Of a stretch of 26,608 bases of DNA, positions 1 to 7,678 are shown one piece after another. Under the pieces are notes generated by a model that saw only the letters and a program-made list of their open reading frames with translations, had not been told where the DNA came from and ran no database searches. The position numbers were made by a program, and so were the translations under genes. The first letter of the stretch is position 1; each line of letters begins with the position of its first letter. This DNA is from Lachnospira sp. UBA2821 (lineage in GTDB: Bacteria; Bacillota; Clostridia; Lachnospirales; Lachnospiraceae): the NCBI GenBank assembly GCA_002351535.1, contig DEGR01000067.1, forward strand, positions 202-26,809. The letters are read 5' to 3'.

Positions 1-39
1 TTAGCAGGGGCGCCTCTTCAGCCTCTTGAGTATTTCTCC
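1..39 (-). tRNA. tRNA-Ser(GCU), 5' half, cut by the window edge
   Basis: The minus strand from 39 down to 1 reads as the 5' half of a class II serine tRNA. It begins with the acceptor strand GGAGAAA and U8-A9. A D arm follows whose CTC and GAG halves pair around an AAGAGGCTGAA loop. The anticodon stem CGCCC leads into a CTGCTAA loop with anticodon GCU, reading AGC/AGU codons. The sequence stops inside the anticodon loop, so the variable arm, T arm and 3' acceptor strand lie outside the window. A consensus promoter sits about 55 bases upstream. A 12-codon reading frame through this stretch is not a gene. Confidence 0.88.
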
Positions 40-93
40 AAATTCTGAATTAACATTTTCCTATTTGATTAATTTAATTGTGACGCAAAAAGT

Positions 94-122
94 ATTATAC
101 ATACTTTATATCAAATTGTCAA
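94..122 (-). promoter_or_regulatory. Consensus sigma-A promoter of the tRNA-Ser
   Basis: On the minus strand a perfect -35 box TTGACA (117-122) and a perfect -10 box TATAAT (94-99) are separated by 17 bases. The -35 box contains the TGA stop codon of the fumarase beta gene. Transcription should start near position 87 and run into the tRNA, leaving a leader of about 48 bases to be removed by RNase P. Confidence 0.85.
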
Positions 123-649
123 TGCTTTTCATACAAATTGTTTCCATCTTTATCAATTACTACTATTACAGGGAAATTTTCAACTCTTAACTTTCTTATT
201 GCTTCTGTTCCAAGGTCATCATATGCTACAACTTCACTCTCTTTTATGCATTTTGAAAGCAGTGCTCCTGCTCCGCCTATTGCTGCAAAATATACACATT
301 TATTTCTTATTATTGCATCTATCACTTCTTTACTTCTCTTACCTTTACCTATCATTCCCCTTAATCCGAGGTCTAACAGTTTAGGTGCATATTTATCCAT
401 TCTGCTCGCTGTTGTTGGTCCTGCTGAACCGATTGGTCTTCCTTCTCTCGCCGGTGATGGTCCCATATAATATATTATATTGTCTTTCATATCTATAGGC
501 AGCTCTTTATTCTGACAAAGTGCTTCATCCATTCTTTTATGTGCAGCATCCCTTGCCGTATATATTGTCCCTGTTATATATACAAAGTCTCCTGCTTTCA
601 TACTGTTAACTTTCTCCTCCGTTAAAGGTGTCTGTAAATTTATATTCAT
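119..649 (-). CDS. Fumarate hydratase class I, beta subunit (C-terminal domain family)
   Basis: This is the small subunit of a two-subunit, iron-sulphur, class I fumarate hydratase (Fe-S tartrate/fumarate hydro-lyase family), which interconverts fumarate and malate. The family pattern is clear: an early LTEEKV...GDFVYITGTIYTARDAAHKRM, then the GPSPA and GRPIGSAGPTTASRMDKY block that forms part of the substrate site, then GMIGKGKRS and FAAIGGAGALLSKCI. At about 176 residues it has the usual beta-subunit length. I place the start at the ATG at 649 because AGGA lies six bases before it; an ATG four codons earlier has no good ribosome site. The alpha-subunit gene lies 90 bases upstream, so the two are probably cotranscribed. 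A related L-tartrate dehydratase cannot be fully excluded, but fumarase is the usual role. Confidence 0.9.
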   Translation of the reverse strand: MNINLQTPLTEEKVNSMKAGDFVYITGTIYTARDAAHKRMDEALCQNKELPIDMKDNIIYYMGPSPAREGRPIGSAGPTTASRMDKYAPKLLDLGLRGMIGKGKRSKEVIDAIIRNKCVYFAAIGGAGALLSKCIKESEVVAYDDLGTEAIRKLRVENFPVIVVIDKDGNNLYEKH

Positions 650-739
650 CTTTATCCTCATTTCTCAACATGTAACTGTTCAAATCCATTCAAAAATAGT
701 TACGTTATATTTATAGTTACTTTTATCTATATATGACCA

Positions 740-1582
740 TTATAATGTTCTCGTAATATGTCTGTTCACATGACAGCATATATTAACTGCAACAGGCAGA
801 CCTGCTATATGTGTCGGATATGTCTCTATGTTTATTGCAAATGCTGTATTTTTTCCTCCTAATCCTCCCGGTCCTATAGATAGGCTGTTTATTTTGTCCA
901 ACATTTCTATTTCTAAATCTTTAACATATTCTATATCAGAGTGTTCTCCTACTTTTCTGGTAAGTGCATGCTTTGCCATTAATGCGCATTTCTCAAATGT
1001 TCCTCCTATGCCTACACCTAGAACCATTGGAGGACACGCGTTAGGTCCCGCATCTTTGACAGCAGTCAATATTGCATTCTTAACTCCTTCTATTCCGTCT
1101 GCCGGTTTTAGCATAAATACTCTGCTCATATTTTCACTTCCAAATCCCTTTGGAGCGAGAGTTATCTCTATTTTATCACCTTCAACTATCTCATAATGAA
1201 TTACCGCAGGCGTGTTATCATTTGTATTTTTCCTTATAATCGGGTCATTTACAACAGATTTTCTGAGATATCCTTCTATATATCCCTGTCTTACTCCTTC
1301 ATTAATTGCTTCTGTAACATTTCCACCACAAATGTGGACATCCTGTCCTACTTTTACAAATAATACAGCCATTCCTGTATCCTGACAAATAGGTATCATC
1401 TCTTCTCCTGCCACTTCAAGGTTCTCCTGAAGCTGTAAAAGTATCTGCTTTCCTATATCTGTGTCCTCTTTATCGTATGCATTTTTATATGCTTCTTTCA
1501 TATCATCAGATAGAAAATGGTTTATCTTTATACACATCTCTTTTACTGTTTCAGTGATTTTATCCACATTTATTTCTCTCAT
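740..1582 (-). CDS. Fumarate hydratase class I, alpha subunit (N-terminal domain family)
   Basis: This is the large subunit, which carries the labile 4Fe-4S cluster of class I fumarase. It has about 280 residues, normal for a separate alpha subunit. Visible family motifs are PICQDTGMAVLFVKVG, then ENMSRVFMLKPADG, GPNACPPMVLGVGIGGTFEKCALMAKHALTR and a glycine-rich SIGPGGLGGKNTAFAI. The cysteines in the CQDTG, NACPP and FEKC contexts are the candidate cluster ligands. The start at 1582 is preferred because GGAG sits seven bases before it; upstream in-frame ATG and TTG codons at 1585, 1603 and 1609 are less well placed. It pairs with the beta-subunit gene just downstream and probably serves succinate or malate metabolism under anaerobic conditions. 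Confidence 0.92.
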   Translation of the reverse strand: MREINVDKITETVKEMCIKINHFLSDDMKEAYKNAYDKEDTDIGKQILLQLQENLEVAGEEMIPICQDTGMAVLFVKVGQDVHICGGNVTEAINEGVRQGYIEGYLRKSVVNDPIIRKNTNDNTPAVIHYEIVEGDKIEITLAPKGFGSENMSRVFMLKPADGIEGVKNAILTAVKDAGPNACPPMVLGVGIGGTFEKCALMAKHALTRKVGEHSDIEYVKDLEIEMLDKINSLSIGPGGLGGKNTAFAINIETYPTHIAGLPVAVNICCHVNRHITRTL

Positions 1583-1610
1583 CATTTTCTCCAATCTTAT
1601 CATATTCAAC

Positions 1611-1713
1611 CTGACAGTCTCACTCTTATCCGGTTAACATACTTTCTGAATCATCTCTTCATATCAACAAACAGACTGCCCTGTCACAGATTTCTCCATG
1701 ACTGACAGTCTGT
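1611..1713. repeat. Interleaved direct and inverted repeats between gyrA and fumarase
   Basis: ACAGACTG (1671-1678) and CAGTCTGT (1706-1713) form an 8-bp inverted repeat around a 27-base loop. The 10-mer CTGACAGTCT occurs at both 1611-1620 and 1702-1711, so AGACTG could pair with either copy. The position just after the gyrA stop would suit a terminator, but there is no uridine tract on the minus strand, so the role is open: weak terminator, alternative hairpin or regulator site. Confidence 0.4.
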
Positions 1714-1722
1714 ACAATTCAT

Positions 1723-4224
1723 TTACTTAATATCTTCGATTACATTTTCATCAACAGTTACATTCTCTTCATCGATATTAGTAATCTTCTCTCTTACCTT
1801 GGCAATTCCGACAACCTTATCATTTTCATCAAGGTTCATCATTTTAACACCTGAAGTATTTCTTCCGAGAAGTGATACTCCACTTGCACACATCTGAATT
1901 ATTATACCATTCAATGTTATCAGCATTATCTCATGATCATCATTGACAGCTTTTGTTCCAATAACATTTCCTGTCTTATCATTTATCTTATAACAACGAA
2001 CACCTTTTCCACCTCTATGCTGTACATGGAATTCATCTATGCTTGTCCTTTTACCCATTCCATTTTCTGTAATAAGTAAAAGATCTTTTCCCTGCGTATT
2101 CAACTGCATTGCAACAATCTCATCTGATGGGTCAAGAGTCATTCCGATAACACCCATTGAAGTTCTTCCTGTTTTTCTTACATCATTTTCATTAAATCTT
2201 ATACACTGTCCCGATTTTGACACAAGTATAACATCTCTCTTATTATTGGTTGTTTTTACTTCAATAAGTTCATCATCATCCCGAAGACTTATAGACTGAA
2301 TTCCTGTTTTACGAATATGTGAATACTCCATAACTGATGTCTTCTTAACAATACCTTTATTTGTAACCATGAATAGATATTTATCATCAGTAAATTCTTT
2401 AATAGGAATTATAGCCGTAATCTTTTCATTTGGCTGAATCTGAAGAAGATTAATAAGAGCTGTTCCTCTTGCTGTTCTTCCTGCCTCAGGTATCTCATAA
2501 GCTTTAAGCTTATATACTTTTCCTGTATTAGTGAAAAACAGAATAAAATGATGGGTAGTTGTCATCAAAAGGTCTTCTATGTAATCATTTTCAATAGTCT
2601 GCATACCCTTTATGCCTTTTCCACCACGATTCTGACTCTTAAAATTATCTACTGTCATTCTCTTTATATATCCTACATTTGTTCTTGCAATAACAGTATT
2701 TTCAACCGGTATAAGGTCTTCCATCGACATATCATATTCATCAAATCCGATTGAAGTCCTTCTGTCATCTCCGTAATTGTCACCAATTAACTTTATCTCT
2801 TCTCTGATAACTACAAGAAGTTTATTCTCATCAGCAAGAATTTCTTTATATTCAGCAATCTTAATCATAAGTTCCTTATACTCATTCTCCAATTTCTCTC
2901 TTTCGAGACCTGTCAGAGCACGAAGTCTCATGTCTACTATAGCCTGTGCCTGAACATCTGTAAGAGAGAATCTCTCCATCAGACTCTCTTTAGCTATCTG
3001 AGTTGTTCTTGAACCTCTGATAATTCGGATAACTTCGTCAATATTGTCAAGAGCAATCATTAATCCCTGTAAAATGTGTGCTCTTTCTTCTGCTTTATTA
3101 AGATCATACTTTGTTCTTCTTGTAACAACATCTTTCTGATGATCAAGATAATAATTGAGCATCTGATAAAGATTAAGAACTCTTGGCTGATTATTAACAA
3201 GTGCAAGCATTATTACACCAAATGTATCCTGAAGCTGTGTATGTTTAAACAACTGATTAAGAACAATATTTGCATTAACGTCTCTTCTGAGTTCTATAAC
3301 TACTCTCATACCTTCCTTATCAGACTCATCCCTAAGGTCAGTAATTCCATCAACTCTCTTGTCTTTAACAAGTTCAGCTATTTTCTCTATAAGCTTTGCC
3401 TTATTAACCATGTAAGGAAGTTCCGTAACAACAATTCTGTTTTTGCCATTTTCCATTGGTTCAATATTCGTTACTGCTCTTACTATTATCTTTCCCCTTC
3501 CGGTTCTGTATGCTTCTTCTATTCCTCTTGTGCCGATAATAGTTCCACCTGTAGGAAAATCAGGTCCTTTAACTATATCAAGAATTTCTTCGAGATTAGT
3601 TTCCCTGTTTTCATTAACATGGTTATCAATTATTTTCACCACTGCATCTATAACTTCTTTAAGATTATGAGGTGGTATATTTGTAGCCATACCTACAGCT
3701 ATACCACTCGTTCCATTAACAAGAAGATTAGGATATCTTGATGGAAGTACTGTAGGTTCTTTCTCAGTTTCATCAAAGTTAGGTACAAAATCTACTGTAT
3801 CCTTGTTAATATCTCTCAACATTTCCATGGATATTTTACTAAGTCTGGCCTCTGTGTATCGCATGGCTGCTGCACCATCACCATCCACAGAACCAAAGTT
3901 ACCATGTCCGTCCACAAGTGGATACCTTGTTGACCATTCCTGTGCAAGATTAACAAGTGCCCCATATATTGAGCTGTCACCATGTGGATGATATTTACCC
4001 ATTGTATCACCAACGATACGGGCACATTTTCTGTGTGGTTTATCAGGACCATTGTTCAACTCTATCATAGAATATAATACTCTTCGCTGAACCGGCTTCA
4101 ATCCATCTCTTACATCCGGAAGTGCTCTGGCTGCAATAACACTCATGGCATAATCAATGTATGATTTTTCCATTGTCTTTTTCAGATCAACTTCATGTAT
4201 TTTATCAAAAATATGTTCGTCCAT
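1723..4224 (-). CDS. gyrA: DNA gyrase subunit A
   Basis: This is the DNA-cutting subunit of the A2B2 type II topoisomerase that introduces negative supercoils. It has 833 residues, a normal length. The N-terminal breakage-reunion domain carries the catalytic tyrosine Y123 in the AAMRYTEARL motif. The quinolone region reads GKYHPHGDSSIYG, with S84 (E. coli Ser83) and G88 where E. coli has Asp87. The C-terminal beta-pinwheel holds a GyrA box, QNRGGKG, and a related QHRGGKG near the end, followed by an acidic tail. The ATG at 4224 is preceded by GGAGG, and only 22 bases separate it from the gyrB stop, so gyrB and gyrA form one operon. Two GyrA-box-like repeats and the full supercoiling tail favour gyrase over ParC. 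Confidence 0.97.
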   Translation of the reverse strand: MDEHIFDKIHEVDLKKTMEKSYIDYAMSVIAARALPDVRDGLKPVQRRVLYSMIELNNGPDKPHRKCARIVGDTMGKYHPHGDSSIYGALVNLAQEWSTRYPLVDGHGNFGSVDGDGAAAMRYTEARLSKISMEMLRDINKDTVDFVPNFDETEKEPTVLPSRYPNLLVNGTSGIAVGMATNIPPHNLKEVIDAVVKIIDNHVNENRETNLEEILDIVKGPDFPTGGTIIGTRGIEEAYRTGRGKIIVRAVTNIEPMENGKNRIVVTELPYMVNKAKLIEKIAELVKDKRVDGITDLRDESDKEGMRVVIELRRDVNANIVLNQLFKHTQLQDTFGVIMLALVNNQPRVLNLYQMLNYYLDHQKDVVTRRTKYDLNKAEERAHILQGLMIALDNIDEVIRIIRGSRTTQIAKESLMERFSLTDVQAQAIVDMRLRALTGLEREKLENEYKELMIKIAEYKEILADENKLLVVIREEIKLIGDNYGDDRRTSIGFDEYDMSMEDLIPVENTVIARTNVGYIKRMTVDNFKSQNRGGKGIKGMQTIENDYIEDLLMTTTHHFILFFTNTGKVYKLKAYEIPEAGRTARGTALINLLQIQPNEKITAIIPIKEFTDDKYLFMVTNKGIVKKTSVMEYSHIRKTGIQSISLRDDDELIEVKTTNNKRDVILVSKSGQCIRFNENDVRKTGRTSMGVIGMTLDPSDEIVAMQLNTQGKDLLLITENGMGKRTSIDEFHVQHRGGKGVRCYKINDKTGNVIGTKAVNDDHEIMLITLNGIIIQMCASGVSLLGRNTSGVKMMNLDENDKVVGIAKVREKITNIDEENVTVDENVIEDIK

Positions 4225-4246
4225 TTTTCCTCCATTCTACATGCAA

Positions 4247-6172
4247 CTATATATCAAGGTTAGACACATACTTTGCATTCGCTTCGATAAATTCTCTTCT
4301 TGGTTCAACCTGGTCACCCATAAGTGTTGTAAATGTCAAATCAATATCAGACTGTGATTCTTCATCTATTTTAACTTTAAGTAATACCCTCTTTTCAGGA
4401 TCCATTGTAGTATCCCAGAGCTGCTCTGCATCCATTTCTCCAAGACCTTTATAACGCTGGATTTTATTATTTCCATCTCTTCCAATCTCTGTAAGAATTT
4501 CATTCAGTTCTTCATCGCTGTATGCGTATCTTACAATTTTATTCTTTGTAACCTGATACAAAGGTGGCTGAGCCAGATATACATGTCCGTCTTTGATAAG
4601 CTGTGGCATAAAACGATAGAAAAATGTAAGCAATAATGTTGCAATATGAGCACCATCAACGTCGGCATCAGTCATAATGATTATCTTATTATATCTTAAC
4701 TTTGTTATATCAAAATCTTCATGAATACCTGTTCCAAATGCTGTAATCATAGCCTTAATCTCAGCATTACCAAGTATTCTGTCAAGCCTTGCTTTCTCTA
4801 CATTCAGAATTTTACCCCTCAGTGGAAGTATAGCCTGTGTTGCCCTTGATCTTGCAGTCTTAGCTGAACCCCCGGCTGAATCTCCCTCAACTATGTATAT
4901 TTCGCAATTCTCAGGATTCTTATCTGAACAGTCGGCAAGTTTTCCCGGAAGTGCAGTTCCCTCAAGAGCTGTCTTTCTTCTTGTAAGATCTCTTGCTTTT
5001 CTTGCTGCATCCCTTGCTCTCTGTGAAAGTATTGACTTCTCACATATAATCTTTGCAATTGCCGGATTCTGCTCAAGATAGTAAGTAAGCTGTTCACTCA
5101 CTATTCCATCAACAGCACCCCTTGCCTCACTATTTCCGAGCTTCTGTTTAGTCTGTCCCTCAAACTGTGGTTCTTCAATTTTGATACTTACTATGACTGT
5201 AAGTCCCTCTCTTATATCCTCACCTGAAAGATTAGGTTCACTATCTTTTAATAATTTATTTTTTCTGGCATAATCATTAAATGTCTTTGTAAGTGCTCTC
5301 TTAAATCCTTCAACGTGAGTACCACCTTCAGGTGTGTTAATATTATTAACGAAACCATATGCATTCTCAGTATATGAATCGTTATGCTGCATCGCAACTT
5401 CTACAAGAACATTATCTTTAATTCCCTCACAATATATTACATCATCATAAAGAGGCTGCTTTCCCTTGTTAAGATAAGTTACAAATTCTTTAATTCCACC
5501 CTCGTAATGGAATGTTCTCTCCTTCTTATCCTCTCTGTCATCCCTGAGTATTATTCTTATATTCTTTGTAAGGAATGCCATCTCTCTCAACCGGTGCTTT
5601 AATACATCATAATCATATACGGTCTCTTCGAATATTTCCTTGTCAGGTAAAAATGTAACCTCAGTACCTGTCTTATCCTCAGGACACTCACCCACTACTT
5701 TAAGAGGATACATAACATGTCCTCTTTCATATCTTTGTCTGTGTATTTTACCTTCTCTGTATACAGTTACCTCAAGCCACTCTGATAAAGCATTAACTAC
5801 AGATGCACCTACACCATGCAATCCTCCGGATACTTTATATCCTCCACCACCGAATTTTCCTCCGGCATGAAGAATTGTAAATACAACCTCTACAGCAGGT
5901 TTACCGGCTTTTTCATTTATTCCGACAGGAATACCTCTTCCATTATCCTTAACTGTTATCGAATTATCACTATTAATCTGCACATCTATTTCAGTACAAT
6001 ATCCTGCCAATGCTTCATCTACAGAATTATCTACAATCTCATATACAAGATGGTGAAGACCTCTTGAAGATGTACTTCCGATATACATTCCGGGTCTTTT
6101 TCTTACTGCCTCTAATCCTTCCAATATCTGAATCTGATTGGCACCGTAATTATTATCTACATTTGTACTCAT
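4247..6172 (-). CDS. gyrB: DNA gyrase subunit B
   Basis: This is the ATPase subunit of DNA gyrase, about 641 residues from the chosen start. It shows the N-terminal GHKL ATPase motifs (VDNSVDEALAG, DNGRGIP, the GGKFGGGGYKVSGGLHGVG lid), a transducer domain, the TOPRIM motifs EGDSAGGSA and DADVDGAHI that bind magnesium for strand cleavage, and the C-terminal QRYKGLGEMDAEQLWDTTMDP signature. I choose the ATG at 6172 because GGAG lies six bases before it and the protein then begins in the normal way before NQIQILEGLEAVRKRPGMYIG. The frame stays open 33 codons further upstream, but that stretch is made by a hairpin-rich insertion and is unlikely to be translated. It follows recF and precedes gyrA on the same strand. 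Confidence 0.97.
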   Translation of the reverse strand: MSTNVDNNYGANQIQILEGLEAVRKRPGMYIGSTSSRGLHHLVYEIVDNSVDEALAGYCTEIDVQINSDNSITVKDNGRGIPVGINEKAGKPAVEVVFTILHAGGKFGGGGYKVSGGLHGVGASVVNALSEWLEVTVYREGKIHRQRYERGHVMYPLKVVGECPEDKTGTEVTFLPDKEIFEETVYDYDVLKHRLREMAFLTKNIRIILRDDREDKKERTFHYEGGIKEFVTYLNKGKQPLYDDVIYCEGIKDNVLVEVAMQHNDSYTENAYGFVNNINTPEGGTHVEGFKRALTKTFNDYARKNKLLKDSEPNLSGEDIREGLTVIVSIKIEEPQFEGQTKQKLGNSEARGAVDGIVSEQLTYYLEQNPAIAKIICEKSILSQRARDAARKARDLTRRKTALEGTALPGKLADCSDKNPENCEIYIVEGDSAGGSAKTARSRATQAILPLRGKILNVEKARLDRILGNAEIKAMITAFGTGIHEDFDITKLRYNKIIIMTDADVDGAHIATLLLTFFYRFMPQLIKDGHVYLAQPPLYQVTKNKIVRYAYSDEELNEILTEIGRDGNNKIQRYKGLGEMDAEQLWDTTMDPEKRVLLKVKIDEESQSDIDLTFTTLMGDQVEPRREFIEANAKYVSNLDI

Positions 6173-6327
6173 ACTAAACTCCATTCTGCAGACGCTATGC
6201 GTCGGAGGAATCGCAAGAAAAATCTCAAATTTTGCTCTGCGATAAAAAGCTGATTGTGACGCCTGCGGCACAATCAGCCGTGTGAAAAATCAACATATCA
6301 ATGTGATTTTTTACACTAAACTCCATT
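6173..6327. mobile_element. Hairpin-rich short insertion between recF and gyrB with 13-bp flanking duplication
   Basis: The 13-mer ACTAAACTCCATT occurs at 6173-6185 and again at 6315-6327, a repeat distance of 142 bases. Between the copies lie four inverted repeats: GACGC/GCGTC (6191-6203), ATCGCA/TGCGAT (6210-6243), a perfect 10-bp stem GCTGATTGTG/CACAATCAGC (6249-6278), and a 12-plus-4-bp stem with one bulge (6280-6316). The duplicated 13-mer is on one side the recF stop region and on the other the gyrB ribosome site. Removing one copy plus the insert would join recF and gyrB as a tight stop/start junction. This suggests a small non-autonomous palindromic element that duplicated its target. 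I recall similar segments scattered in Lachnospiraceae genomes but cannot check this here. Confidence 0.65.
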
Positions 6328-7434
6328 TCTGAGCTGCCTGCTCGCGGTAACTAACTTCGCACTGCCATTACTTATTCTATAAATCCTCGCAGCATTTACT
6401 TTATTTTCTATAAATTCATCAAGACCTGTGCAGGATACTATGGTCTGTATTCCATCAAGACTATTTATAAGCTGATTCTGCCTGTTAATATCCAGTTCAG
6501 ATAACACATCATCTAACAGTAATACAGGAATATCATGTGTTATCTTCTTTACAATCTCAATCTCTGAAAGCTTTAGTGATAAAGCACTCGTCCTTTGCTG
6601 CCCCTGACTTCCAAATCTTCTGACATCAATATCATTTATAAAAAAACCTATGTCGTCACGATGCGGACCACATGAAGTTGTTTTTTGTCTTATATCTCTT
6701 TCCCTTGTATCATGTAACTTCCGCCACATGTCATCTGCTAAAGTATTAGGCTCATACTTTAATCCTAATTTTTCTTTCTCACCGGACAGTTTCCAGTGAA
6801 TATCCTCTATAATGTCATTAAGCTCTTCTATAAATTTCTCTCTTCTCCGGATAATATCAATAGCATATATAACCAATTGTTCATCCCATGCATCCATTGT
6901 ATTTTCAAGTGAACTGTCTCTGTAGAAATTTATATCTTTCAAGAGCTTATTTCTCTGATTTATGATTTTATTATATTTTATCAGATTATTCATGTATATT
7001 TTGTCAATTTGACTAAGTTCCATATCTATAAATTTTCTTCTCTCAGAAGGACCATTTTTTATAATATATAAGTCTTCCGGTGAGAAAAATATGATATTTA
7101 CTATACCAAACAATTCACTTGCCTTTTTTAGTGGTATTCCATTAACGGCAATTCCCTTTGAACGTCCTTTTTTCAAATGCATGTCTATTCTGTGAGATAC
7201 ATTATTTTTTCTAACAAACATTTTTATATGGGATTCATTCATACCAAATCTAATTATATCACTGTCCCTGCTCCCTCTATGGGACTTATTTGTTCCACAC
7301 AGATACAGTGATTCAAGAATATTAGTTTTTCCCTGGGCATTGTCACCATAAAGAATATTCACATTCTCATCAAACTCAATATTTAATTGCCGGTAATTTC
7401 TGTAATCACTTAATTCTATAGATTGTATATACAT
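6316..7434 (-). CDS. recF: DNA replication and repair protein RecF
   Basis: RecF is an SMC-like ATPase that binds gapped DNA and, with RecO and RecR, loads RecA at stalled forks. The 372-residue protein has the normal length. Visible motifs are the Walker A loop GDNAQGKTN (residues 30-38), the ABC-type signature SQGQQRTSALSLKLSE, and the Walker B segment PVLLLDDVLSELD. The start at 7434 has AGGA just upstream, and the ribosome site overlaps the stop region of the S4-domain gene yaaA, so yaaA and recF are translationally close. The stop codon TAG lies inside the 13-base sequence duplicated around the insertion next to gyrB. The gene order dnaA-dnaN-yaaA-recF-gyrB-gyrA is the classical Firmicute arrangement. 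Confidence 0.96.
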   Translation of the reverse strand: MYIQSIELSDYRNYRQLNIEFDENVNILYGDNAQGKTNILESLYLCGTNKSHRGSRDSDIIRFGMNESHIKMFVRKNNVSHRIDMHLKKGRSKGIAVNGIPLKKASELFGIVNIIFFSPEDLYIIKNGPSERRKFIDMELSQIDKIYMNNLIKYNKIINQRNKLLKDINFYRDSSLENTMDAWDEQLVIYAIDIIRRREKFIEELNDIIEDIHWKLSGEKEKLGLKYEPNTLADDMWRKLHDTRERDIRQKTTSCGPHRDDIGFFINDIDVRRFGSQGQQRTSALSLKLSEIEIVKKITHDIPVLLLDDVLSELDINRQNQLINSLDGIQTIVSCTGLDEFIENKVNAARIYRISNGSAKLVTASRQLRNGV

Positions 7435-7439
7435 TTTTC

Positions 7440-7649
7440 CTACCCGGTAATAACCACTTTTTCGCCATTGAATTCTACGATATCACCATCACGCAATTTC
7501 TTTCCACGCTGGTATTCGGTCTCACCATTAACTTTTACTTCACCATTAACTATTACAATTTTAGCCTCAACGCCTGATGATACCAGTCCTGCAGCTTTTA
7601 GTGCCTGTCCGAGTTTGATGAATTCATCATTTAACTTAATATTTTCCAT
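7440..7649 (-). CDS. yaaA: S4-domain RNA-binding protein YaaA
   Basis: This small S4-domain protein of about 69 residues lies between dnaN and recF, exactly as yaaA does in Bacillus. The S4 fold is visible in FIKLGQALKAAGLVSSGVEAKIVIVNGEVKVNGETEYQRGKKL, followed by a short strand-rich end. S4 domains bind structured RNA, and this family is linked to ribosome function, but its exact role is not settled. The frame extends ten codons upstream to an ATG at 7679 that overlaps the dnaN stop as TAATG. I prefer the ATG at 7649, which has GGAG six bases before it and gives the usual family length. Confidence 0.88.
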   Translation of the reverse strand: MENIKLNDEFIKLGQALKAAGLVSSGVEAKIVIVNGEVKVNGETEYQRGKKLRDGDIVEFNGEKVVITG

Positions 7650-7678
7650 TCTGCTCTCCAATCCTTGGAATTTCCACA

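Noticed and set aside
11..51. A 12-codon minus-strand leader peptide with an AGGA site
   Set aside because: The stretch is better explained as the 5' half of tRNA-Ser(GCU), with all expected stems and anticodon.
1596..1668. Fumarase promoter with TTGATA and AAGTAT on the minus strand
   Set aside because: The -10 box matches consensus at only a few positions, so it could not be supported.
3076..3741. A 221-codon plus-strand open frame inside gyrA
   Set aside because: It lies fully antisense to gyrA, has a cysteine-, isoleucine- and asparagine-rich nonsense composition, and no ribosome site. It is a by-product of gyrA codon use.
3960..3973. Acquired quinolone resistance in gyrA
   Set aside because: A glycine at this place may be the normal state of the lineage. 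The sequence alone does not show a recent change.
6173..6271. 33-residue N-terminal extension of GyrB
   Set aside because: The extension is encoded by the hairpin insertion. The ATG at 6172 has a correctly spaced GGAG and gives the normal GyrB start.
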